Virus record (IMG/VR): IMGVR_UViG_3300044716_000219
Location: 1-61,093 of that record
Strand: one strand, 5' to 3'
Origin: a virus
Length of the DNA stretch: 61,093 nucleotides
Shown here: piece after piece, positions 38,138 through 48,000 of the stretch
Layout of the letters: each line of letters begins with the position of its first letter
Numbering within the stretch: position 1 is the stretch's first letter
Notes under the pieces: generated by a model
What the model was told of the DNA's origin: nothing
The model's database searches: none
The model's input: only the letters and a program-made list of their open reading frames with translations
Translations under genes and position numbers: made by a program

Positions 38138-41100
38138 GTTCCTCCGCACAATCCTGCCCGAATACGGCATCCACTACCTGACGCTTTTTACTAAAGACGT
38201 CAATCCAAAGACGAACAAGCCTTACACGTACCACAAGTTTTACCTAAGCTTGGAAGAGATGGCGGATGCCATCCCGCACTGGGAGAATGATCCTAAGTTC
38301 GTGGCGACGTACCATGCTTGCGCGTCCTACCTAAAGCCATACATTGAAGTTGAGAAAGACGGCGAGACTCGTAAGAAGTATCGCGTCGAAGAGAACTGGG
38401 ATCGTGCTAAATCCTTTTGGATTGACATTGACTGCGGTCAAAAGAAACATGACACCGGTCAAGGCTACCTGACACAGATGGATGGCGTCAAAGCCATTGC
38501 GGCATTTGCCAAAAAGGTGGGTTTACCCCGCCCTATGATCGTGGACTCCGGTAACGGTATCCATGCGTACTGGCCATTGACCAAAGACATCAGTCACACT
38601 AAGTGGGTCATGGTTGCTAAGTGGCTCAAGTCATGCCTAGCGCACGAGGGTGTCCTAGCAGATTCGTCACGCACTGCTGATTTTGCAAGCATCTTGCGCC
38701 CTGTTGGGTCAGCAAACCGTAAGGGTGATGCCAAGGATGTGAAGGTTCGCTCGACATGCCAGCCCATTGAGCCCGCAGAATTTGCCCAAGCCCTACAAAG
38801 TTTCGTGGCTGAGAACGATGTCAAACTCATCAAGGAGTCTGTCAAGAAGACTTACAACACCGATCTGAATTCAGACCTAACGGCTCACTTGCCTACATAT
38901 CCTGACGTACCTGTAGACGCCAACGAGATGGCCAATAAATGCCTCCAAGCGGCTGCTATGCGTGACTCTAAGGGTGACGTAGGGTACGAGCCTTGGCGTG
39001 GTGTTATCGGCTTGCTTAAGTACTGTGAGAACGGCGAGACGCTGGCCGAGGAATGGAGCTCTGACCGTGACGCTACCGGCCACGATCAAGTGGACTGGCA
39101 GAACAAATACAACACATGGGAAGCTGGCCCAACACGTTGCTCATTTTTTGAGCAGCACAACAGCCCGGGCTGTGTAGGCTGTGAGTTCAAAGGCAAGGTC
39201 AACACCCCATTGGTGTTAGGTAGGGTAATCCCTATAGTCGAAGAATCTACCGCTGAGATCGTTACAGACGAAGGCGTTGTAGAGGAAGCTGCCATACCTG
39301 CTCTACCATACGGCTATGTATGGGATGGTAAATTGCTTAGCCGTCTGCTCCCGGACAAGGAGGGCGTGTTACAACCCCTGCCATTCTGTGAGAACTTGTT
39401 CTACCCGACCAGCCGTATTCGCACCGAAGATGGTACGTTTCGGTATGGCATGCGATTCCACTTGCCCGACAAGCGCATCCGCGACTTTGACATCTTAGGG
39501 GAATCAGTTGCTTCGTCGACAGACTTACTACGGGCTTTGGCTCGGTATGAGTTGACAAAGAGTAACCACAAAAACGCAGGAGACCACATGTCTGCATACT
39601 TGCTTGACCAGTTGCAAGCATTGAAGCGACGCATCGCTGAGACCAACACCCTCACAACCTTTGGTTGGCGGGATCAACACAAAGCATTCTTGCTTGGTGA
39701 CAAGCTGTTTACTAAGGGAGCCGAGCCGATTGAAGTATTGATTGGCGGCAATGCCAAAGAGAAAGCCAACACGTTTACACCCAACAACGGATCGATTGAA
39801 GGCTACGCTGAAGCCCTGAACTTTCTTTACAACCGAGAAGGTGCGACACACTGGCAGTACACGATCTGCGCAGGCTGGGGTTCTTTGTTGGCGCATCATT
39901 GCGAGGACTTGTACAAGGGGCTCATTTTGGCGTTGCAGGGTGGAAACACCGCTCGCGGTAAGACGACTGTCTGCCATGCAGCACTTGCTGCGTTTGGCAA
40001 TCCTGAGAAGCTGACTTTAGGTTCCAAGGATGGTTTTACTACCAACGCTTTGTGGGCGACGCTTGGGGTGTTCAACAACATTCCGGTGCTTGCTGACGAG
40101 ATGACGAGCATTGACCCTGCAATTTTTAGTGATGTGGCTTATGGCGTGTCGAACGGCAAAGAAAAAGTTCGCATGACTTCTAAGAGCGGGAGTGTGGTGT
40201 TTGCGAAGTCTGCTGAATGGCGGCTTAACTTGTACGTCACTGGCAACAAAGATTTCCACGGCACACTGGCTGCTCACCAAGCCAACTCGCAAGCTGAAGC
40301 TGTTCGTCTAATCCAAGTCAACATCGATCGGTATCCTCCGCTGGTATTGGCTGACCGTTCTCTGTACCCTGAAGGCGAATCTGGCGACACCGCTTGGAAC
40401 GCTGCCTCTGCATTGGTTGCTGCCGAACACATTAAACGCATGACACAGAACAGTGGCCATGCCGGTGCTGCCATGATTAAGTACATCTTGGATAACGAGG
40501 CATCGGTTGCCAAGGCTATGACGGATATGATTACCCGCTTCACGCAGGTTCTCCCAAATCCCAAGTACCGGTTCTACCGCGCTCATAGTGCGTGTACGAT
40601 TGTTGCTGCTCAGATCGCCAAGAAGTTGGGCATCATTGATTTTGATGTCAAAGAGCTGTATGCATTTACAGTTAACTTGATTGTCGAACTGGCCGACTCG
40701 GTCATGGAAAGTAACTCCATCTCATCAGAGGATGCATTCTCTAGTGTGGTCAGCTACCTTGCCCCGCGCATCATTACAACCACAGAGTACCGTGACAAGC
40801 GCGACGGTAGAGGCCCTGAGTCTCCACGCACTCGTATCATGGGTGAAGTGGCAGGACGGTATGTGCTTGGTTCAGCAAACCATAAAGAGCACGCCGGTCA
40901 CTTGATCTTGTCACAGAAAGAAGTACGCGACTGGTGTATGAAACACCGAATGGATTATCCTGCGCTGATAAGTTCCTTGCAGAAGGAGGGCGCATTGGTG
41001 AAGCAGGGTGAGAAGTTTACGCTGACTCGAGGTACAGACTACCCGATGGTACAGCAGCGATGCATTATTGTGGACTTACTTAAGCTCGACAAAGACGCAG

Positions 41101-41162
41101 TAACTCCTGCATTAACCCTAGTCTCTAATCAATTTGACGGAGACGCAGTTGGGGATGTATGA
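38124..41162 (+). CDS. Primase fused to a DUF927-type helicase/ATPase
   Basis: 1012 aa. The N-terminal 250 residues look like an archaeo-eukaryotic-type primase: FWIDIDCG (about 95-102, Asp-x-Asp), then IVDSGNGIHAYWPL (SxH-type motif) and DFASILRPVGSANRKGD. The middle holds a DUF927-like region, and an ATPase core has Walker A GGNTARGKTT (about 610) and Walker B IPVLADEM (about 650). A C-terminal winged-helix-like part (LILSQKEVRDWCMKHRMDYPALI) closes the protein. No separate DnaB-type helicase is present, so this is the phage primase-helicase. It ends at the 41.2 kb terminator, last gene of the early arm. Confidence 0.92.
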   Translation: MDALEFLRTILPEYGIHYLTLFTKDVNPKTNKPYTYHKFYLSLEEMADAIPHWENDPKFVATYHACASYLKPYIEVEKDGETRKKYRVEENWDRAKSFWIDIDCGQKKHDTGQGYLTQMDGVKAIAAFAKKVGLPRPMIVDSGNGIHAYWPLTKDISHTKWVMVAKWLKSCLAHEGVLADSSRTADFASILRPVGSANRKGDAKDVKVRSTCQPIEPAEFAQALQSFVAENDVKLIKESVKKTYNTDLNSDLTAHLPTYPDVPVDANEMANKCLQAAAMRDSKGDVGYEPWRGVIGLLKYCENGETLAEEWSSDRDATGHDQVDWQNKYNTWEAGPTRCSFFEQHNSPGCVGCEFKGKVNTPLVLGRVIPIVEESTAEIVTDEGVVEEAAIPALPYGYVWDGKLLSRLLPDKEGVLQPLPFCENLFYPTSRIRTEDGTFRYGMRFHLPDKRIRDFDILGESVASSTDLLRALARYELTKSNHKNAGDHMSAYLLDQLQALKRRIAETNTLTTFGWRDQHKAFLLGDKLFTKGAEPIEVLIGGNAKEKANTFTPNNGSIEGYAEALNFLYNREGATHWQYTICAGWGSLLAHHCEDLYKGLILALQGGNTARGKTTVCHAALAAFGNPEKLTLGSKDGFTTNALWATLGVFNNIPVLADEMTSIDPAIFSDVAYGVSNGKEKVRMTSKSGSVVFAKSAEWRLNLYVTGNKDFHGTLAAHQANSQAEAVRLIQVNIDRYPPLVLADRSLYPEGESGDTAWNAASALVAAEHIKRMTQNSGHAGAAMIKYILDNEASVAKAMTDMITRFTQVLPNPKYRFYRAHSACTIVAAQIAKKLGIIDFDVKELYAFTVNLIVELADSVMESNSISSEDAFSSVVSYLAPRIITTTEYRDKRDGRGPESPRTRIMGEVAGRYVLGSANHKEHAGHLILSQKEVRDWCMKHRMDYPALISSLQKEGALVKQGEKFTLTRGTDYPMVQQRCIIVDLLKLDKDAVTPALTLVSNQFDGDAVGDV

Positions 41163-41211
41163 TTGCCACGCTAGTTGCCATGACTAGTTCCTTTTCGTGG
41201 TTGAAAAGACG

Positions 41212-41243
41212 AACCCCCGGCGTAACAACCGGGGGTTTTTTTA
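41212..41243. terminator. Bidirectional terminator where the two arms meet
   Basis: AACCCCCGG (41212-41220), an 8-nt loop, CCGGGGGTT (41229-41237), then T to 41242. The plus-strand T run ends the early arm. On the minus strand the same stem is followed by CGTCTTTTC and ends the late arm just after the 45-aa gene. The stop of that gene (41241-41243) overlaps the terminator. Confidence 0.9.
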
Positions 41244-41378
41244 CTTCTTACCTTTGGCTAAGCACTTACCAACGGCTGCGCACTTACCGGGCATCTTGCA
41301 GCCAGCGCATGGTTTGAAAGGTGCAGCTTTTTTGCCTGCGGGTTTGGCGGGGGCCATCATCATTTTCTTGCCGTACAT
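41241..41378 (-). CDS. Small Lys/Cys-rich protein
   Basis: 45 aa, starting MYGKKMMMAPAKPAGKK. A basic, Ala/Pro/Lys-rich N-terminus and C-x2-C...C...C cysteines (CAGC at 24-27, GKC, GKC) give it a zinc-knuckle-like look. GGAG precedes the ATG. It is the last gene of the late arm. Similar short basic proteins are found in this place in other freshwater phages; they may coat or condense DNA. Confidence 0.75.
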   Translation of the reverse strand: MYGKKMMMAPAKPAGKKAAPFKPCAGCKMPGKCAAVGKCLAKGKK

Positions 41379-41397
41379 AATAATCTCCAATCAAGGG

Positions 41398-41631
41398 TTA
41401 ACGAAAGTTCGCGGTTTTTGCAGCAATCTTTTTGGGTTGAGCTACAAACTGTTTGCCTTGCGCTTTACCTGCACGCTTGGCCCGTGTCGTTGCTGCGTAC
41501 TCAGCAGGACTCAATGATTTTATAGCAGCTTCAGGCAAATAGCGCTCACCAGTTTTACTGGATGGCTTGCCTGACTTGGTACGCCACTTCTGGTCTGTCC
41601 AGTCTTTAAGTGATTTCTGAGAGGCTTTCAA
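41398..41631 (-). CDS. Small basic conserved protein (DUF5872-like)
   Basis: 77 aa. It starts MKASQKSLKDWTDQKWRTKSGKPS and has TGERYLPEAAIKSLSPAEYAATTRAKRAGKAQGKQF, a pattern I recall as DUF5872, common in large DNA viruses and phages. Highly basic with W-rich and KxGK segments. May bind DNA; function not established. The ATG overlaps the upstream stop by 4 nt. Confidence 0.85.
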   Translation of the reverse strand: MKASQKSLKDWTDQKWRTKSGKPSSKTGERYLPEAAIKSLSPAEYAATTRAKRAGKAQGKQFVAQPKKIAAKTANFR

Positions 41632-41816
41632 TCTCTATACCCCCCACCGGCTGCCTTGTACTTCTTGGCAACGAGTTGTGCTTTACGGGCAGACCATTGA
41701 CCTGCACCAGTGCCTTGCGTAGCAGCTGCTTTTACCTGAGACACAATCCGCTTGCGCAGTTCAGGTTTGGTGTAGTTGCCAGCCGCATTGACTGTGGATT
41801 TAGACTTGGTAGCCAT
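41628..41816 (-). CDS. Small basic conserved protein
   Basis: 62 aa. It starts MATKSKSTVNAAGNYTKPELRKRI and ends GQWSARKAQLVAKKYKAAGGGYRD. This NAAGNYTKPxxRKR...QWSARKAQxxAKxYKxxGGGY pattern recurs beside DUF5872 in phages. Basic and helical; a DNA- or RNA-binding accessory is plausible. The stop overlaps the next ATG (ATGA). Confidence 0.85.
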   Translation of the reverse strand: MATKSKSTVNAAGNYTKPELRKRIVSQVKAAATQGTGAGQWSARKAQLVAKKYKAAGGGYRD

Positions 41817-41817
41817 G

Positions 41818-42072
41818 TCAGCAGTTCCATGCGCGCAATGATTTATTGATGCGGGAGTTCGGGTCTTTAGCCGTTTTCTCGCTTGTGAGCTTTTTCTTCA
41901 TGCCTTCCATGCGGGCACAGAACGAGTCACGTCGTGGGCCGCCCTCTGGTTGGGGAGCTTTGAGCCCCGGCTTGCCGGGATTTGCTTTGTTGTAAGAGGC
42001 ACGCCCCTTAGCGTTGAGCCCGCCCTTTTCGGACTTGCCCTCTTTACGTTGCCATGCTGGTGTCTTAGCCAT
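41818..42072 (-). CDS. Small basic protein (DUF6321-like)
   Basis: 84 aa from the ATG at 42072 (AGGAGATTAGT upstream). It starts MAKTPAWQRKEGKSEKGGLNAKGRASYNK and ends TAKDPNSRINKSLRAWNC. The pattern PAWxRKEGK...GGLNxKGR...PRRxSFCARMxGMKKKLTS...DPxSRINKSLRxW matches DUF6321, found in phages and large viruses, function unknown. It is the first of four small basic genes after the giant ejection protein and ends 1 nt before the next. Confidence 0.88.
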   Translation of the reverse strand: MAKTPAWQRKEGKSEKGGLNAKGRASYNKANPGKPGLKAPQPEGGPRRDSFCARMEGMKKKLTSEKTAKDPNSRINKSLRAWNC

Positions 42073-42082
42073 ACTAATCTCC

Positions 42083-45000
42083 TTAGTCAATCTGCTCTGC
42101 AATCTTAGTCTCACGCTTGCGCTGCTCTTGTGGTGCGCGCAACAAACTCGACAGTGGCTGAGGTTTTAAGTCATTACGCCTACGGGCTTCTTGCAGATTC
42201 TTCCACGATTCGCGTGCTTTGGCCATACCCTCGCTGTCTTGTTCGCGATATGCCTTGGCAAACTGATTTTTAATTTTAGTCGAACGCTCAGTAAAGTTCT
42301 TTTCCAAATCCAAAGCAGATTGGCGAGCTTGATAAGTCTCAGCAACCTTGGCAGATGGCAGACCCATGGCAGCAAACACTTGGCCTACTTGGGAAACATC
42401 ATCCGCACTTAGGATCACATCGCCGTTACGACGTGTCAAGCCTTCACCAGCAATGCGTCCTGCTTTGAGCATGTCGCTGATACCCTTTGGCATTGTCTGC
42501 TCGAGGCCGCGATATATATCTCCATTTGCCATAAGGCCAAGGCCGTCTACCATACGAGCGGTCATACCACCGGCTGCACCGCCAGCAATAGTACCGATAG
42601 CTTGAGCAACTCCAGCTTGGGTAGTCAAGTCAAGATCAGCAAATGGTGCAATTGAAAGCATGTTGCCAGCACCAATCTTGCCGGACAAATCTACACCGAT
42701 CAGTGTTGGCGTGCCGCGCATCACAAGCTGCGACCACTCTGGGCCAAGCTCTTTACGCATCCACTCAGTTAAATCAAACGGCTCGTCTTCGTCACCCAAG
42801 AAGAATCCTGCAAGCGCTGCAACGGCGGCGTAGCCGGGTAGACCCATCGCGCCAGCGAAGATTCCGGTGTGAGCAAGGGAGAAGCCCAGTGTACGCAATG
42901 CTGCCTTACGCTCTTTGGGATCGCGAATGTCGTTAAGTAATTTGACGTAGAAACCGATCTGTACCAACTGAAACTTGCGGAACTGCAAAGCAATCTTACC
43001 GAAATTGCTGTTGAAGATTCTCGGTGCATTCATCGACGTGTAGTCGCCGTGCGTATCTTGCAGAATGCCGGCAGCGTATTCGATGGCGGCTTGTTTGTTG
43101 CCTTTCGTTCTAGCCAGCTCAAGACGGTAGGCAGCCATGGCGGTAGACAAACGGTTAATCGCTTCAGTCTTTTGGATGGCAAGGCGCATAGCCTTATTGA
43201 CACGCTGTGCCGACTGGCTGAGCTTGCTATCTGCTTCGACCTTATATTCGTTGATCTCGGTTGCCAAACCAATGTCAATACTTCCACGCTTGACCAAAGT
43301 GTCAATCGCTTCACGCACGTCATCAGGCACTTGGGTAAAGTCAAACTGTTGACCGAACAGCTTAGTGTTTTTAAACAACGGGCCAAGTTCAGAGTACGCC
43401 GTCCACAATGCAGTGCCGACTTTGTTGTAGTCGTGACGACCTGCCATAGCAGGTACAGACATCATGAATGGCTGTGTCAAGTTCTGAATGTAATAGCCGG
43501 GGCTCGTTGCCAAGAAATACTTGGATGACAAGTTCGTCAGCTTTTCCACCCATGGGGTGACGTTGTAGTTTAGAGACTCAACGTAGCGTGTGCTTAGTTC
43601 GTCAAACAGTTCTGTCCGGCGAGTCACATCCCCCTTCTTGGACTCTTTGCGCATAGCTTGCAGAGACTCTTGAATCTCAGGACTAAACTCAATCGAAGCC
43701 AAGAAGTTGGCATCAGCGCGACCTTGTGTTGTGAAGGACTGAAGCATATCTACTTCACCGGAAATACCACGGCGACGCATCTCAGACTTACGGGCGCTGT
43801 CTTCTGCCAAAGTCTCAAGGTACAACTGACTAATCAAATTGTAGACCTTAGCGTTAGCAGTACCTTCGTTGGCGTCTACGGTTGCACGCAGTTTTGTCAA
43901 TGCAGGCAATAAAGCCTCACTGTTGAACTTGTCCATGGCTTCGGCGCGTTTGATAATGCCTGTCGACAAGCCGGGGAACTCTTCGCCAATTTTTGCTTCT
44001 AAGTTGCGGGCTTCCCACTTGGAGTCAACAAAGGACACTTGGTAGTGCTCTGGGTCTTTTTCCAGTTCTTTGATTCGCTTAGTATCTTTGGCGTTCACAG
44101 CAGCAACATATTCGTCAGATCGACTGACAACTGCCCAAGGGCCAGTACGCTTAATTGGCGCATAGGGTAAACCCTCGCGAATCTTGAACAGAGTTTTAAA
44201 GCGCTCTAGTGTGTTGGCTTTCTCGGTCTTCAGTTCGGTTTCCGTCTTTGTGTCACCAGCTTGTTTAGCAATTGCGATAAGCGCGTCGTACTCGGAGGTA
44301 GCAGAATTTAGAACAGTCTGCTTTTTCTCTGACAGCATAGTATTACCGTGCTGAAACACCGCTTTGACAAACGCCTGAGCTTTAGGCTTTAAAGCGTTAA
44401 ACATGGCAGCCATTGCAGGATCGGCTTTCAACGAGCCGCTGTCATAACCCCACTTGGCTTGGCGTGTAGATTCAAGCAAGAAATCATTAACAGTACCGGG
44501 GCCTCGGCCTTTGTGTTCGTCTTCGATCGTGGCATACATATCAGCGATCTTCTCGATGCGGCGCTCACGCTCGCTAGCAGCGGCTGTTCTGTTGGCTAAA
44601 GCTTTGGCAAAACGTTCAGCAGGAAGGCCCGCTTTGGTGGCACGAGCAACCAGATCACTGGTGAATACCACGTAGTCCAAACCTCGGCCCATGATGTCAC
44701 CAAGACCACCAACAATGTTAGTAGCCGGCTGTCTTAGCTGCTGGGGTAGCTTGTTAATGTTGCGATTGATTGCACCTTGATTTGGCGCGTTCTTCCCAAA
44801 CTGCATACGTTGACGGTCAGCCGCCGCTTGAGAGCCGACGCGGAAAATATTCTGGTCGTTAAACACAACGATGTTGCGGGTTGGGTTGCCTAACCGAATG
44901 ACTTTTCGTTTAAGGCGTTCGACATCTTGGCGAACTTGTTCTGCTTGAAACTCCGCAGCTGTCCTAGCATCTACCGCATTCAACCACGTCTTGCGAGCGT

Positions 45001-48000
45001 ATTCTTTCTGCTCTGGAGGAGCTTTATCTTGCAAAGACTCCCACTTATCGGCTTCTTTGGTAGCTTTCTCAACCGCAAGTTCTTTTTCCCGCAGAACTTC
45101 TTGCAGTTGCTGTAGTTTGATTTGCGTTTGGAATTGATTGCCGCGACTGTTTTGATCTAAGAACTTAAGAGCTGGAATGCCGAGCTTTTCATCCAAGTAC
45201 TTGGACACGATTTCCTTAAAGCCGGTGTTAGCCAATCGCTTGTTGTAGTCCTCAACGTCAAACTCTTCACTGACAGCACCAGTTCGCACTTCAACAAAAC
45301 CAAGCCCGCGATAAAACTCATCGCCGGTCATGTCAGCGAGATCAGCACCAACTTGGTCTTCAACGTCTTCGCGCAAAATATCTGATATGGACGCTTCAAT
45401 TTTTGCCAAGATGGCTGGTTGTTTAGACAACGGCTCATCCCAGTTAAGAACATCTTCATCAGCAATGGGAATGTCTACACGCATGAGGCTGCCTTTAGGG
45501 GCAACTGTAGTTTCTGGGGTAACAGAAAACTTTGCGGGATCAAGCGACTTTATGGCAGCAAGGTCTTCACTTGAAGTTTCAATGGTGCTTGTAAGGACAT
45601 CGACATAACCCTGCTCTGGGCCAGAGGGCTTTGAGCTTGACCGTTTTTCAGCTAAAGTTCTTTTTGCAGACTCTAAAACAGTCTTCTTCTTTGCAATATA
45701 ACGTTCTAGGTCGGCGCTTGCTTCTTTAATAGCTTCAGCAGCGGTTAGCCCACGCTCGAACATTAACTTGTACACTGGAACAGTTGCAGCGTTTTGTTCA
45801 GGGCTAGCACGTCCTATTGCGACGCCGTCGTAAAGGGCTTTTGCTTTAGTAGTTACTGTTTTGCGTTCCACGTCAGCTGACCAGTAGCCCTTGGCAATTC
45901 CAACACTTTGTGCAAAGTAAGAACCCCAGCCATAAGCCTGAGCGCCTTCGCCAGTGCCCATAAAGTCATGGTTAAATCTACGGAAAGCTGCTGCAGTTCC
46001 GTGCCACGTGCCATTAATTTCCAAACGAGCCGCACCAAACGCCAAGTTAACAACGTCTTGAGCGGTTAAAGATTCTGGTTTGAAACCGAGCTTACGAGCG
46101 GCAATCTTGAACGCAGCCCACAACGTACGGAACCAGTCCATTAGAGGGCCTGACTCTTTGGAAACTGCTGTAGGATCAATGCCAGCATCGATGGCTTCTT
46201 CGAGGAAGTAAGCTAAGAGTTCGTTGTTTTGCTGAGTTTCAGCTGTGCCAGCGCTTTCAAAACGTTTCGTTGCGCGTTGCGCTAATACAGATTCAATAGA
46301 ACCATCTTTCTTCTTAGCCCAGCTTTGTAACTGCTCGATTAATTTGTTGTAGGTTTGTTTTGTAAGTAGATTTTCCAAACCAAGGTGAGCCCCAACCTCG
46401 TGCATGAACTTGGCACGTCCAGAACCCCGATTAATTCGATCTGCGATCAAATACGCACGGCCATCTGTGGCAACGCCGTAGGCATTCTCTTTTTGAATTG
46501 CCTCACCAACCGCTCTAACTTTTGAATCGGGGTCGTTGAGTAGATCGTCTATGGTGTTAACCACCATGAGTTTGCGACCGGGTATGTCGGCACGGATGAA
46601 ATCTTTTAACTCTGCCAGCAGTTGTTTTGCCGTGTATGGTTTCTTGGCTTTGCCGTCTTTACCAAACAGCATGTTCTCTTCTTTGGCAACCACAGTGCGA
46701 TCAGCAGCAGCCTGTGTTGTAGCTGACTTGACAGGCGTAGAAACTGTCTTCGTCACTGGCTGTACACCCTCACGCACGAGGCGGTCATCAGGGACATTTC
46801 CGGTGATAAAGTCATTGACTGTATTCTGTGCATCAGGAACCACGAACAACTTAGAGCCATCCATGTTGTCGCCGTACTTGGTAATCAAGTCACGGTAAGT
46901 TTCTTTGTCAACGTTGATACAGCCAAATGAGTAACGAGAATCGCCAGCGGCTTCGCTTTTTAAAGCAGCAGCACGTTGGGGAGCGTCTTTTTCTTTTAGC
47001 CAGACAGAATGCATAAATGTCACAACTGCGTCCGGGTCTTCCAAAGCAAACACTTTGCCGAAGTCGTAGTCACCTGCAGTTACTGCTGCGCTACCGCCTT
47101 TAGCTGCATCAATTATTTTGATGCCGAACAAACCGGCTGGAGTCACGCGGTTTTGTGGCAGGTCGTTGTTACCGATATACAAGTCACCTTTAGCCAGACC
47201 AAACAAAGACTTCTTTTGCAGAACAAAAGAACCGTCGGCTTTAAAAACAAAGATACGACCGCTTGGTTTATCGGCAATCGTAATAAACTTGTTACCAATT
47301 TTGTCTTTCAAAGCAGGAACTAAACGGGCATAAGCCTGTTTGCCAGCGTCAGACATCATGGCAGCTTCGGCAGGAACCTCGGCCAACACTTGTTGCGTGG
47401 TTACTTTTGTCTCTTGTGGAATCACCATAAATGATTCAATTTGAGAGATTGCTCCGGGGTTAAAAATCATGGCCACCGAAAGCACACCTGCATGCAACGT
47501 TTTAATAATGTCGCGAATAGCACCTGCCACCGCTTCTGCACCCTTGGTAGCGTACAGAACAACATCTTCTTTAACCTTGGCTAAGAACTCAGCGCTATCT
47601 CGTTTAAGGTTGTAGTGTTTTTCAAGCCGGTTAACTTGCGGTGCAGGCAAAGCAGCAACACGCGGGCCAACGGTTTCCTCAATCACGCGAGCTTCAACAT
47701 CAATAGTCACTGGCTCTTTGGTCAGCAACTGCTGCAAGCCCATCTCTTTAGCAACTACGGGTTTACCATTGGTACGAACAGCCAAATCGGTCAGGTATTC
47801 CTGCTCAAGCTTAGTCAACTGCTCGTATGGAACCAAACCGGGTGTCTTATCAGAAAGGCTCTCCCACAGGGCTCTGCCTCTATCTACTTGGCCTTTGGCT
47901 TGGCCTTGGGTTTGACCTTTGCCGGCAGGCTTTTCGGTACGCCGTACTTGGCCGCCCACTCCTTGGCCAGCTTGGGTTTCTGGCTGAACAGGTACGACTG

